From contig SLNF01000188.1 of the NCBI GenBank assembly GCA_007133145.1, forward strand, positions 1 to 24,822: a stretch of DNA of 24,822 bases. Reading direction: 5' to 3'. The notes under the pieces are model-generated. The model did no database searches. It was not told the origin of the DNA and saw nothing but the letters and a program-made list of their open reading frames with translations. The stretch's first letter is position 1; each line of letters opens with the position of its first letter. The translations under genes were made by a program, and so were the position numbers. The DNA is from Nitriliruptorales bacterium (GTDB taxonomy: Bacteria; Actinomycetota; Nitriliruptoria; Euzebyales; Egibacteraceae). Below, piece after piece: positions 1-7,603 of the stretch.

Positions 1-820
1 TGCGCTCGGCGCCGGGGAAGCCGCCCTCGGCGCGGCGGCGTCGCGGGATGCTCCGCGCCAGGCCCGCCTCGACCGGGGAGGTCCGCTCGTCGAGGTCGGC
101 GCCGTAGAGGCACAGGCCCGCCTCGAGCCGCAGCGTGTCGCGGGCGCCGAGGCCGGCGAGGCCGACCCGCGGGTCGTCGAGCAGCCGCGTGGCGACGGCT
201 TCGAGACGCGACGCGGGCACGAGGAGCTCGAAGCCGTCCTCGCCGGTGTAGCCCGAGCGGCTCGTCCACGCCGCCGTGCCGTCGAGGTCCAGCCTGGCGG
301 CGTCCATGAACCGCAGGTCCGCCGCCGCCGGGTCGACCGCGGCGAGGACCGCCTCGGCGTCGGGGCCCTGCAGCGCGAGCAGGCCGAGGTCGTCGCGCGC
401 GGTGACCTCGACGCCGGGCAGGCCCTCGCGCAGGCGTGCGAGGTCGGCCTCCCGCCGGGCGGCGTTGACGATGACGAGCAGACCCTCGCCGGTGTTGGCG
501 ACCATGACGTCGTCGAGGATCCCGCCGGCCTCGTTGGTCAGCAGCGCGTAGCGCTGCCGCCCCGCCGCGAGGGTCGTGATGCCCGCCGGGGTGAGCCGCT
601 CGAGGTCGGCAGCGGCGTCACCACCCAGCGCGACCGCGCCCATGTGGGCGACGTCGAAGAGGCTGGCCGCCGAGCGGGTGCGCAGATGCTCGGCCACGGT
701 GCCCTCGGGGTAGGCCAGCGGCATGCGCCAGCCGGCGAAGTCGACGAGCTTGGCGCCGTGGCGGCGGTGGAGGTCGACGAGCGGCGTCTCGCGCAGTGCC
801 GCGGGGTCGCTGCCGGCCAT
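1..820 (-). CDS. gcvT: Glycine cleavage system T protein (aminomethyltransferase), 3' end cut by window
   Basis: Encodes about 273 N-terminal residues of the tetrahydrofolate-dependent aminomethyltransferase, which takes the aminomethyl group from lipoylated GcvH and releases ammonia and 5,10-methylene-THF. Visible family motifs include an N-terminal LVDFAGWRMPLAY stretch, FDVAHMG, QGPDAE, SGYTGEDGFEL and GLGARDTLRLEAGL followed by LYGADLDE. The family is normally about 360-370 residues, so roughly the last quarter (the C-terminal barrel) lies outside the window to the left. Start ATG at 818-820 is preceded by GGGAGG at 826-831, 5 nt away. The gene sits 45 nt downstream of a tandem glycine riboswitch, which fixes both its identity and its regulation: expression should rise with glycine. 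Further gcv genes may follow outside the window. Confidence 0.96.
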   Translation of the reverse strand, partial: MAGSDPAALRETPLVDLHRRHGAKLVDFAGWRMPLAYPEGTVAEHLRTRSAASLFDVAHMGAVALGGDAAADLERLTPAGITTLAAGRQRYALLTNEAGGILDDVMVANTGEGLLVIVNAARREADLARLREGLPGVEVTARDDLGLLALQGPDAEAVLAAVDPAAADLRFMDAARLDLDGTAAWTSRSGYTGEDGFELLVPASRLEAVATRLLDDPRVGLAGLGARDTLRLEAGLCLYGADLDERTSPVEAGLARSIPRRRRAEGGFPGAER

Positions 821-843
821 GCTCGCCTCCCAGCGTCGGTGGC

Positions 844-860
844 GGGCGCGCGTGGCGCCC
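844..860 (-). promoter_or_regulatory. GC hairpin between riboswitch and gcvT ribosome-binding site
   Basis: On the minus strand GGGCGC (860-855) can pair with GCGCCC (849-844) around a 5-nt loop. It lies between aptamer 2 and the GGGAGG ribosome-binding site at 826-831. There is no following T-run, so it does not look like a classical terminator. It could be part of the expression platform, but that is inference. Confidence 0.35.
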
Positions 861-864
861 TGCC

Positions 865-1032
865 CCCTCTGTCCTGGGAGCCTGAGAGGTTCCCCGGGCG
901 GTCCGGGTTGCTCCTTCGGCAACGGCGGGAGCCGTCTCTCCAGAGGCGCCTCGCCCCCGCGGTCCGGGTGCCTGAGAGATTCCGGGGCGGTTGCTCCTTC
1001 GGCGCCGCGCCTGTCGGCGCGGTCTCTCCCAC
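865..1032 (-). ncRNA. Tandem glycine riboswitch (two aptamers) in the gcvT leader
   Basis: Read on the minus strand, two copies of the glycine aptamer core follow each other. Aptamer 1 (about 1030 to 969) has GGGAGAG, then the CCGAAGGAGCAA core, then TCTCTCAGG. Aptamer 2 (about 943 to 865) has GGAGAGACGG, again GCCGAAGGAGCAA, then CCTCTCAGG and the typical closing GGACAGAGG. The duplicated CGAAGGAGCAA core and the CTCTCAGG strand are the hallmarks of this class. It lies directly upstream of gcvT on the same strand, the usual genetic arrangement, where it normally acts as an ON switch for glycine degradation. Confidence 0.96.
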
Positions 1033-1053
1033 GGGAGGTCGACGGCACCATCA

Positions 1054-1059
1054 AGGGTA
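1054..1059 (-). promoter_or_regulatory. Putative -10 box for the riboswitch/gcvT transcript
   Basis: Minus-strand TACCCT fits the actinobacterial TANNNT -10 pattern. It would start transcription near 1047, about 15 nt before the first riboswitch helix at 1030. No recognisable -35 is seen. Confidence 0.4.
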
Positions 1060-1074
1060 GTCGAGACCGCCGGC

Positions 1075-1125
1075 GCAGGGCCAGACCCTGCCCGCCGTGG
1101 CGACGCGAGCCCGCGCTCGCGCCAC
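1075..1125 (-). terminator. Two adjacent GC-rich hairpins downstream of the beta-propeller gene
   Basis: GTGGC (1097-1101) pairs with GCCAC (1121-1125), and GCGAGC (1105-1110) with GCTCGC (1115-1120) around a 4-nt loop, leaving a 3-nt bulge. Next to it GCAGGG (1075-1080) pairs with CCCTGC (1086-1091) around a 5-nt loop. They lie 63 nt and more after the stop of the beta-propeller gene and upstream of the gcvT leader, so they are well placed to separate the two minus-strand units. There is no U-tract, so termination is inferred. Confidence 0.4.
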
Positions 1126-1187
1126 GCGCGTGCTCGGCGACGGCGAGCTGCGGGCGCAGGCGCGCTCCCGGGGTGCCGACGCGGTGG

Positions 1188-2477
1188 TCAGCGGTCGGCG
1201 AGCACGGTGAGCACGCCGGAGTAGTGCGCGACCCACACCTCGGCGGTCACCGGGTCGTAGGAGATCCCGATGGGCCTCTCGGCCACCTCGAGGGTCTGGG
1301 CCACGGCCATGTCGGCGGTCGTGACCTTGCTCACGGTGTCGGAGCGGTAGTTCACGACGTAGAGGGCCCCGCCGTCGGCGGCGAGGTCCATGCTCCGCGG
1401 CGCCTCGCCGGTCGCCACGCGCACGACCTCACCGGTCTCGAGGTCCATCCGCGCGACGACGCCCTCGTGGTTGAGTGTCGCGTAGAGGTAGCGGTCCTCG
1501 GGGCCGAGCACGAGGTGGCGCGGCCCGCGGCCGATCCCGGCCAGCGTCCGCGTCGTGAGGTCGGCGAGGTCGACGGCGACGATCTCCGAGCCGCCCATCA
1601 CCGCGACGTAGGCCGTGGCGGCGTCCGAGGTCACCGCGATGCCCCGCGGGTAGGGGCCGATGTCGAGGCGTGCGCGCTCGGTGCCGGTGGCGGTGTCAAT
1701 GACGCTGAGGTCGTAGGAGCACCAGTTCGTCACGAGCAGCGTCGCGCCGTCGGGGGTCACCGCGAGGAACTTCGGCACCGCACCGACCGGCAGCACCTCG
1801 TCGATCTCGAGGCGCTCGACGTCGACGCGGTAGACGAGGCTGTCGTCGTAGCCGTCGTCCGGTGAGCAGACATCGGTGCCTCCCCGCTCGTAGCCGGGGC
1901 CGTGCATGCGGTAGTTCGAGACGTAGCCGTGGGCCCCGTCGGGGGAGAACGCCGCCTCGACGGGGGAGCCGCGCAGCTCGGCGTCGGGACCCGGCAGCCC
2001 GAAGTCGGTCGGCCGCACGGTGTCGGGGATCGTCGCGAGCAGCTCGTGGTCGCGGTCGTAGGCGGTGACGGTGTGGCGGTACATCATGTTCTGCGCGAAG
2101 GCGACGCCGGTGGGGGAGACGACCACGGACTTCGGGGCGATGTCCCCGCCGATCGTCGTGACGCGCTCGAGGAGCCGCTCCTCCGAGGGTGGGCCGGGGT
2201 GCGGTACCGGGGTCGGCGGCGGGGTCGCTGCCGCGGTGCCCTCGTCGGGGTCGGTCGGCGCCTCTCCCGCCGCCCCGGCGTCCCCGTCGGTGACGCCCGC
2301 CGCCGGGTCGGTGGTCGGCCCGTCATCGCCTGCTGACTCGGCCCTCGCGGCGGCCTCGACGGTTTCCCCCTCCGAGGGCGCCCGCAGCATGCCGACGAAG
2401 CCGCCGACCGCGAGGCCGACGACGAGGAGGATGACGGCGGCGCGAGGCGTGAGGGCCATGCTGGCAGGGCGCGGCAT
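1188..2477 (-). CDS. Membrane-anchored YVTN-type beta-propeller protein
   Basis: A 429-residue protein with three parts. Residues about 13-30 form one hydrophobic segment (signal anchor). Residues about 33-100 form an Ala/Asp/Pro-rich low-complexity linker. Residues about 103-429 hold repeated beta-propeller blades: FSPDGAHGYVSNY, VTPDGATLLVTNW, IAVTSDAATAYVAV, LVLGPEDRYLYATL, LAADGGALYVVNY. Such YVTN/SMP-30-like repeats form a six- or seven-bladed propeller, probably outside the membrane, used for binding rather than for one known reaction. Start at 2477 was chosen because it keeps the hydrophobic segment near the N-terminus. An alternative ATG at 2459 is 6 codons downstream, and an upstream frame to 2543 adds an unlikely polar leader. 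It stands alone between two other units, and its substrate or partner cannot be read from sequence. Confidence 0.85.
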   Translation of the reverse strand: MPRPASMALTPRAAVILLVVGLAVGGFVGMLRAPSEGETVEAAARAESAGDDGPTTDPAAGVTDGDAGAAGEAPTDPDEGTAAATPPPTPVPHPGPPSEERLLERVTTIGGDIAPKSVVVSPTGVAFAQNMMYRHTVTAYDRDHELLATIPDTVRPTDFGLPGPDAELRGSPVEAAFSPDGAHGYVSNYRMHGPGYERGGTDVCSPDDGYDDSLVYRVDVERLEIDEVLPVGAVPKFLAVTPDGATLLVTNWCSYDLSVIDTATGTERARLDIGPYPRGIAVTSDAATAYVAVMGGSEIVAVDLADLTTRTLAGIGRGPRHLVLGPEDRYLYATLNHEGVVARMDLETGEVVRVATGEAPRSMDLAADGGALYVVNYRSDTVSKVTTADMAVAQTLEVAERPIGISYDPVTAEVWVAHYSGVLTVLADR

Positions 2478-2601
2478 CGAGATCCCGTTCCGATGGAGGA
2501 CGGCGGCCGTCCCTCCCCACGGCCGACCGTCGTGCGGGCGCAACGGTACGGACCGGATGCCGTGGCGGCAACGCTCCGCGCGCGACCGGTGCGGTCAGCG
2601 C

Positions 2602-2656
2602 GCGCGGGGGCCTCAGGATGGCGCGGGGGCCTCAGGGTGGCGCCGGGGCCTCAGCC
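2602..2656. repeat. Three imperfect 19-bp tandem repeats at the tldE stop codon
   Basis: The core GGGGCCTCAG recurs with a period of 19 bp, its CCTCAG ending at 2616, 2635 and 2654. The first two units (GCGGGGGCCTCAGGRTGGC) are nearly identical and the third is diverged. The third copy supplies the TGA stop of the tldE gene (2651-2653 on the minus strand). Confidence 0.75.
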
Positions 2657-4021
2657 GCTCGCGCCCCCGGTGAAGGCGAAGCGCGCGAGGCGCAACGAGG
2701 GACAGGTGACCATGCCCGGCCCGAACTCGCCGTCGGCGAGGCGGTCGTCCTCGCCGATGCCGAGCACGCGCCCGGGGCCGAGCGCGTCGACGAAGCTCTC
2801 GGTGAAGCGCAGGTTGCCGACCGCCTGGCCGATCTCGCCGTGCTCGATGAGGAAGGTGCCGTTGCGGGTGAGCCCCGTCGTGAGTTGGCGCTTGGGCTCG
2901 AGGACGCGGACGTAGTTGAAGGTCGTGACGAGCAGGCCGCGTTCGACCCCGGCGACGAGGTCGGCCGGCGAGGTCGACCCCCCGGGCATCCGCAGGCTCA
3001 GCGGCACCGCGCCGAACGCCTCCCCGCCGGGGATCGCCCCGCCGGTCGTCGTGGCTCCGGTCCGCCCGGCGGTGCGGCGGTCGTGGGCCAGCGCCCGGGT
3101 CACGCCGTCCTCGACGAGCGTCACCCCGCGGCGGGGGCTGCCCTCGGCGTCGAAGCCGAGACCGACCGCGCGCGGGTCGGTGGGGTCGTCGAGGATCGTC
3201 ACCGCCGGGTCGAACTGCGTACGGCCGAGCTCGGCGAAGGAGGCCCCGTCGAGGTGGGCCTTGGCGTTGAAGCCGTAGACGGCGAGGAAGGTCAGCATCG
3301 TCGCGACCGCCTCGGGCGCGAGGACGACCTCGAAGGCCTCGGGCTCGACGTCGACGAAGTCCTCCGAGCGGCGGGCGAGGTCGGCGGCCCGCGCGCCCAC
3401 CGCGGCGGCGTCGAGGTCACCGAGACGGGTCGAGGTCGCGTGGCCGGAGCCCGCCGAGCGCGCGGTCTGGTGGATGCCGTCGATCGTCGCGCGCGTCGAA
3501 GCGTCGGCGGCCCGGTGCCCGGCGGTCGAGGCGAAGGCCTCCCAGGACGCCTCGGTGTCGAGGTAGCCCGCGGCCGTCAGCCCCGCGCCGGCGTCGACGA
3601 AGTCGCGCACGCCCCCGGCGCGGCGCGCGGGGTCGCCCTCGGCGGTGGCGGGGTCGAACGCCCCGCGGGGGGCGACCCCGGTCGGTGGCGTGGCCCCGGG
3701 CCAATGGGGGTCGACGGGTTGCTCGACGGCCGAGGCGATCGTCGCGTCGATGCTCTCGCGCAGGCTCGCGACGTCGACGCGCGTCGTCGAGCTCGACGCC
3801 GTCCGCCCGTCGACGGCGACGGTGAAGGCCACCGTGGCCGTGTCCTCGCCGACGTGCTGGTGGATGAAGGAGTTCGCGAAGCGCGTGAGCCCGTGGCGGC
3901 TGCGCGAGGCGCGGACGTTGGCCTCGACGGTCGCGCCGCCGGCCTTCGCGGCACCGCGCTCGGTGATGAGGGCGACGACGTCGTCGGCGAGCTGCTCGAG
4001 GGTGGTGGTGTCGGGGTCCAT
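2651..4021 (-). CDS. tldE: TldE/PmbA-family protein, non-catalytic partner of TldD
   Basis: A 456-residue member of the TldD/PmbA (U62) family, lacking the HExxxH motif found in its neighbour, as expected for the E subunit. Family-like segments include VYGFNAKAHLDG, the ILDDPTDPRAVGLGFDAEG stretch, a mid-to-late LAHDRRTAGR region, and the C-terminal GLTRNGTFLIEHGEIG and NLRFTESF. In E. coli TldD and TldE form a heterodimeric metalloprotease that digests unfolded peptides and matures microcin B17. Here the substrate is unknown. Start ATG at 4019-4021 has an AGGAG about 6 nt upstream. It follows tldD on the same strand after a 110-nt gap that contains a strong hairpin, so the two are probably one operon with an internal RNA element. 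Confidence 0.9.
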   Translation of the reverse strand: MDPDTTTLEQLADDVVALITERGAAKAGGATVEANVRASRSRHGLTRFANSFIHQHVGEDTATVAFTVAVDGRTASSSTTRVDVASLRESIDATIASAVEQPVDPHWPGATPPTGVAPRGAFDPATAEGDPARRAGGVRDFVDAGAGLTAAGYLDTEASWEAFASTAGHRAADASTRATIDGIHQTARSAGSGHATSTRLGDLDAAAVGARAADLARRSEDFVDVEPEAFEVVLAPEAVATMLTFLAVYGFNAKAHLDGASFAELGRTQFDPAVTILDDPTDPRAVGLGFDAEGSPRRGVTLVEDGVTRALAHDRRTAGRTGATTTGGAIPGGEAFGAVPLSLRMPGGSTSPADLVAGVERGLLVTTFNYVRVLEPKRQLTTGLTRNGTFLIEHGEIGQAVGNLRFTESFVDALGPGRVLGIGEDDRLADGEFGPGMVTCPSLRLARFAFTGGASG

Positions 4022-4064
4022 CGCTGCTCCTGGCGGGGGCCGGCTGGTGCGGGTCGTTGCGGTC

Positions 4065-4093
4065 GGGGCCGATCGCCTGGGTCGACCGGCCCC
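4065..4093 (-). promoter_or_regulatory. 11-bp stem-loop in the tldD-tldE gap
   Basis: GGGGCCGATCG (4065-4075) and CGACCGGCCCC (4083-4093) form an inverted repeat around a 7-nt loop. On the minus (transcribed) strand the only imperfect pair becomes a G-U wobble, whereas on the plus strand it is an A-C mismatch, which fits a structure made in the operon mRNA. There is no T-run. It may cause partial termination, processing or stabilisation. Confidence 0.5.
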
Positions 4094-4131
4094 CGAGGCG
4101 TGTGCGTCACGTGGGGCCGGCGGGGCGCGGC

Positions 4132-5574
4132 TCAGCCGGTCACGCCGATGCGCACGCCCCGGAAGCGGGCCGGGGAGGCGGGGTGACCGGTGTGGCCCAC
4201 CTGCATCGGCTGGCCCTTGCCGCAGTTGGGCACGCCCCAGGGGTGCCACTCGTCGCGGCCGGCGAGCATGTCGAGGCGCGACCAGAACGTGGGCGTGATG
4301 CCGGTGTAGGTCGGGTTGCGGACCAGCCGCACGCGCTTGCCGTCGCGGACCTCCCAGCCGATCTCGCAGCCGAACTGGAAGTTCAGCCGCTTGTCGTCGA
4401 TCGACCACGAGCGGTTCGTCGCCATGAGGACGCCGTGCTTGGTCTCGGCGACGATCTCCTCGAGGCTCGAGTCGCCCGGCTCGAGGCCGACGTTGGTCAT
4501 CCGCACCATCGGCATGCGGTTGAAGCCGTCGGCCCGCACCATCCCACCGGGCGGCAGGCCCGCGAGGTGGGCGGAGTCACGGCCGGAGAGCACCCCCACC
4601 CACGTGCCGTCGCGGACGATGTCGACGCGCTGCGCGGGCGTGCCCTCGTCGTCGTAGCCGAAGGTCGCCAGCGCCCCGGGGATCGTCGCGTCGGCGGTGA
4701 TGTTCATGAGCTCGGAGCCGTAGCGCAGCGTCCCGAGCTGGCCGAGCTCGAGGAAGGAGGTGCCGGCGAAGGCGGCCTCCCAGCCGAGGATGCGGTCGAG
4801 CTCGATGGCGTGGCCGACCGACTCGTGGATCTGCAGGGCGAGCTGGGAGGACTCGAGGATGAGGTCGAGCTCGCCGGAGGGGCACGCCGGCGCGTCGAGG
4901 AGCGCGACGGCCTCCTCGGCCACGCGCGCGGCGTGGCGCGGCAGGTCGAAGCGGCGGATGACCTCGTAGCCGCCGGTCTCGACGTGCCCGAAGGACTGCG
5001 GGTAGCTGCGCCGCTGGGTCTCGTGCTCGCCCACGGCGGTGGCGTCCATGCCGCAGCCCGACTCGACGAGGTGCTGGTGGATGCGGTGGCCCTGGCTCGA
5101 GACGAACCACTTCTCGGTGTCCCAGAACATGAGCTGGGCGGTCGCCACGGCGATACCGTCGACCGCGGCCATCGTCGCGGTGGCGTCGACGACGACGGCG
5201 ACCTTCTCCTCGAGCCCGACGTCGAAGGGGTTCTCGCGATGCGGCGTCTCGTAGGCGTCCTCGACGACGGCGACGTCGGAGAGCTCGAGGCCGCGGCCGG
5301 CCACGAGCGCGGAGGCCTTCGCCGTGGCGGTGGCCTCGGCGCCGGCGCGGACCGCTGCGGCGTCGTCGCCGAGGTCGCTCGAGGCGGCGAATCCCCACGA
5401 GGATCCCACGAGCGCGCGGACGCCGACGCCGGCGTCGAGCTCGTTGCCGACGCCCTCGAGCTCGCCGTTCTGGGCGCTCAGGCGTTCGCCGCGGCGGATC
5501 ACGACCCGCGCGTCGGCGTAGCTCGCGCCCGCGGCGAGGGCGGCCTCGACGGCCTTGCTGGCGTGCTCGAACAT
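4132..5574 (-). CDS. tldD: TldD metalloprotease, catalytic subunit
   Basis: A 480-residue zinc peptidase of the TldD/PmbA family. The catalytic HExxxH is at residues 250-255 (HESVGH in the context QIHESVGHAIELD), with Cys403 in FGCEIGWE as a candidate further ligand. The C-terminus carries the family signature CGKGQPMQVGH followed by GHPASPARFRGVRIG. Length matches the usual 450-480. It acts with TldE on unstructured peptides, and in some bacteria on RiPP precursors or antitoxins. Start ATG at 5572-5574 was chosen because the protein homology begins there. A GGAG lies 12 nt upstream, rather far, and the open frame extends to 5745 with an Arg/Ala-rich sequence that looks non-coding. No small peptide precursor is evident nearby. 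Confidence 0.94.
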   Translation of the reverse strand: MFEHASKAVEAALAAGASYADARVVIRRGERLSAQNGELEGVGNELDAGVGVRALVGSSWGFAASSDLGDDAAAVRAGAEATATAKASALVAGRGLELSDVAVVEDAYETPHRENPFDVGLEEKVAVVVDATATMAAVDGIAVATAQLMFWDTEKWFVSSQGHRIHQHLVESGCGMDATAVGEHETQRRSYPQSFGHVETGGYEVIRRFDLPRHAARVAEEAVALLDAPACPSGELDLILESSQLALQIHESVGHAIELDRILGWEAAFAGTSFLELGQLGTLRYGSELMNITADATIPGALATFGYDDEGTPAQRVDIVRDGTWVGVLSGRDSAHLAGLPPGGMVRADGFNRMPMVRMTNVGLEPGDSSLEEIVAETKHGVLMATNRSWSIDDKRLNFQFGCEIGWEVRDGKRVRLVRNPTYTGITPTFWSRLDMLAGRDEWHPWGVPNCGKGQPMQVGHTGHPASPARFRGVRIGVTG

Positions 5575-5754
5575 CGTCTCGCCGGCTCCTTCGTCGGTGC
5601 GGTCGGGCGTCGCAGAGGGTGCCCGCTCGGTGACCGGCGCGCACGTCGGCCCTGCGGCCGGCGGCGATGCGGCGGCGGGGAGCCGGCGGTACGGCCGGCG
5701 ACGCGCTGGCACCGCGCTGCGACGGCGCGGCGATGCCACGGGCATGGTGGTGCC

Positions 5755-5760
5755 TATCCT
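5755..5760 (+). promoter_or_regulatory. Putative -10 box, leaderless transcript of the DUF2087 gene
   Basis: TATCCT ends 8 nt before the ATG at 5769, so the expected transcription start coincides with, or almost reaches, the start codon. No Shine-Dalgarno sequence is present. The 194-bp divergent region 5575-5768 between tldD and this gene otherwise shows nothing recognisable. Confidence 0.5.
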
Positions 5761-5768
5761 TGCCGCCG

Positions 5769-6320
5769 ATGGACGCCGGCGAGTACCTCAAGCTCCTCCT
5801 CGACGCTCGTCGGCTCGCCGTGCTCGGCGCTGTCGCGGCGGCGCCAAGGACCGCTGCGGAGGCCGCCGCGCAGGCGGGCGTCGGCGAGCGGGACGCGGTC
5901 AAGGCGCTCGCCCCGCTCGTCCAGGGTGGCGTCGTCGTCCGCGACGGCGAGACCTACCGGCTCGTGCCCGAAGCGCTGCGCGAGCTCGCCGCCGAGCTCC
6001 CCCAGCCAGCCCCGCCCGACCCGCGGGTGCTCATGGGCATGACCGAACAGGAGCAGGCGATCCTCGCGCGGTTCTTCTCCGGCGAGCGCCTCGTCGAGGT
6101 GCCGGCCGCGCGCGCCAAGCGCCTCGTCGTCCTCGAGCGCCTCGCCCTCGACCTCGAGCCGGGACGGCGCTACGTCGAGCGTGAGGTCAACGAGATCCTC
6201 GCCCGCTACCGGGACGACTACACGACGCTGCGGCGTCTCCTCGTCGACGAGGGCTTCCTCGACCGCGATGGCCGCCACTACTGGCGCAGCGGCGGGCGCA
6301 TCGACCCTGCGCTCGACTAG
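5769..6320 (+). CDS. Winged-helix DUF2087 protein, putative transcriptional regulator
   Basis: A 183-residue protein. The N-terminal about 75 residues look like an ArsR-type winged helix (LGAVAAAPRTAAEAAAQAGV, then LAPLVQGGVVVRDGETYRLV). The C-terminal part is a clear DUF2087 domain, with ILARFFSGERLVEVPA, KRLVVLERLALDLEPGRRY, EREVNEILARYRDDYTTLRR and a closing LDRDGRHYWR. DUF2087 proteins are thought to be DNA-binding regulators, but their ligand is not generally known. Start ATG at 5769 is preferred over upstream in-frame ATGs because a -10-like TATCCT lies immediately before it and the helix-turn-helix begins soon after. The following gene starts 46 nt downstream and may be co-transcribed. 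Confidence 0.87.
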   Translation: MDAGEYLKLLLDARRLAVLGAVAAAPRTAAEAAAQAGVGERDAVKALAPLVQGGVVVRDGETYRLVPEALRELAAELPQPAPPDPRVLMGMTEQEQAILARFFSGERLVEVPAARAKRLVVLERLALDLEPGRRYVEREVNEILARYRDDYTTLRRLLVDEGFLDRDGRHYWRSGGRIDPALD

Positions 6321-6366
6321 GAGCGCCGCGGGACCGGCTGCGCCAACGGCGTTGTCGTCTGGCAGC

Positions 6367-7560
6367 ATGCCGGCCATGGCCACCGTCAACGTGCCGGTCG
6401 TCCGCGCCCGCTTCCCTGGCCTCGCGCGCATGGACGAGCGCGGCTACCCGCTCGTCCACGCCGACGCGCCCGGGGGCACGCAGATCGTCGAGGACGCGAT
6501 CGACGCGATGCGGGTCTACCTCGAGACCTCCTTCGCCAACGCCGGGCAGGACTTCGTCACCTCGAGCGAGACCGACCGCATGGTCGCGGCGACCCGTCGG
6601 CGGGTCGCCGCGCTCACCGGTGGCCAGCCCAGCGGTGTGGTCTTCGGGGCGAACATGACGACGCTCGTCTGGCACCTCGCCCGGGCGCTCGAGCGGCGGC
6701 TCGGACCGGGCGACGAGGTCGTGTGCACCCGACTCGACCACGACGCCAACGTCACCCCGTGGCGCCGGCTCGCCGAGCGGGTCGGGGCGACGGTCCGCTG
6801 GGTCGGCATCGACGGGCAGGGCCGCCTCGAGGCCGCCGACCTCGAGGCCGCGCTGACCCCGCGCACCCGCCTCGTTGCCTTCCCGCTCGCCTCCAACGTC
6901 CTCGGCACCGTCGTCGACCCGGCGCCGTTCGTCGACGCCGCCCGCAGCGTGGGCGCGCTCACCGTCGCCGACGCCGTGCACGCCGCACCGCACGTCGCCC
7001 TCGCGCAGGACCGCGACGGCATCGACGTGCTGGCCTGCTCGCTCTACAAGATCTACGGCCCGCACCTCGGCGCGCTCGTCGCCCGACCCTCCCTGCTCGC
7101 CGAGCTCACCCCCGACCGTCTCGAGGCCCAGCCCGACCACGGGCCGGGACGCTGGCAGTCGGGTACGCAGAGCTTCGAGGCGATCGCCGGCGCCGGCGCG
7201 GCCCTCGACTACGTCGCCTCGCTCGGCCTCGAGGCCATCGCCGAGCACGAGACCGCGCTGTCGGCGCACTTCCTCGCCGGCCTCGTCGACCTCACCCACG
7301 TGCGGCTCCACGGCCCGGCCGAGGTGACCGGTCGCACGCCGACCTTCTCGCTCACCGTCGCAGGCCGCGCCCCCGCGGCGGTCTCGGCCGCGCTCGCCGA
7401 GCAGGGGATCCTCACCTTCCACGGCCACTGCTACGCCCTCGAGCCGCTGCGCGCGCTCGGGCTCCTCGACGGCGGGGGCATCACCCGGGTGGGCTTCGCG
7501 CACTACCACGACGAGACCGACGTCGACCGGGTGCTCGACGCCCTCGCCGCACTGCGCTGA
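6367..7560 (+). CDS. Cysteine desulfurase-like PLP enzyme, VC1184 (TIGR01976-like) subfamily
   Basis: A 397-residue class V aminotransferase-fold protein. The PLP Schiff-base lysine is Lys228 in SLYKIYGPHLG. Asp202 in VADAVHAAPH would bind the pyridine nitrogen, LDHDANVTPW (123-132) is typical of this subfamily, and RWQSGTQSFE (262-271) is conserved. A cysteine, Cys355 in FHGHCYAL, sits where the catalytic cysteine loop is expected, so sulfur transfer from cysteine is possible. No IscU, SufU or other scaffold gene is nearby, so this is probably not the housekeeping Fe-S enzyme. Start could be ATG 6367 or, 9 nt on, ATG 6376. Neither has a good ribosome-binding site. It ends 43 nt from the convergent betaine-binding gene. 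Confidence 0.88.
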   Translation: MPAMATVNVPVVRARFPGLARMDERGYPLVHADAPGGTQIVEDAIDAMRVYLETSFANAGQDFVTSSETDRMVAATRRRVAALTGGQPSGVVFGANMTTLVWHLARALERRLGPGDEVVCTRLDHDANVTPWRRLAERVGATVRWVGIDGQGRLEAADLEAALTPRTRLVAFPLASNVLGTVVDPAPFVDAARSVGALTVADAVHAAPHVALAQDRDGIDVLACSLYKIYGPHLGALVARPSLLAELTPDRLEAQPDHGPGRWQSGTQSFEAIAGAGAALDYVASLGLEAIAEHETALSAHFLAGLVDLTHVRLHGPAEVTGRTPTFSLTVAGRAPAAVSAALAEQGILTFHGHCYALEPLRALGLLDGGGITRVGFAHYHDETDVDRVLDALAALR

Positions 7561-7603
7561 GCCGGCCCCCCGGTCGGCGCGACCTGCGCGTCGGCGCGGC
7601 CCC

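Noticed and set aside
2602..2656. Short tandem repeat considered as a CRISPR array
   Set aside because: Period is 19 bp without unique spacers of normal length, only three copies, and it overlaps a stop codon.
4057..6042. Long open frame on the plus strand antisense to tldD
   Set aside because: Its translation is low-complexity (Gly/Ala/Arg/Val/Asp rich), as expected from the opposite strand of a GC-rich gene, and the minus strand encodes a clear TldD with catalytic motif.
7561..7603. Bidirectional terminator between the convergent PLP enzyme and binding-protein genes
   Set aside because: GC-rich but I could not find a convincing uninterrupted stem with a T-run in the 43-bp gap.
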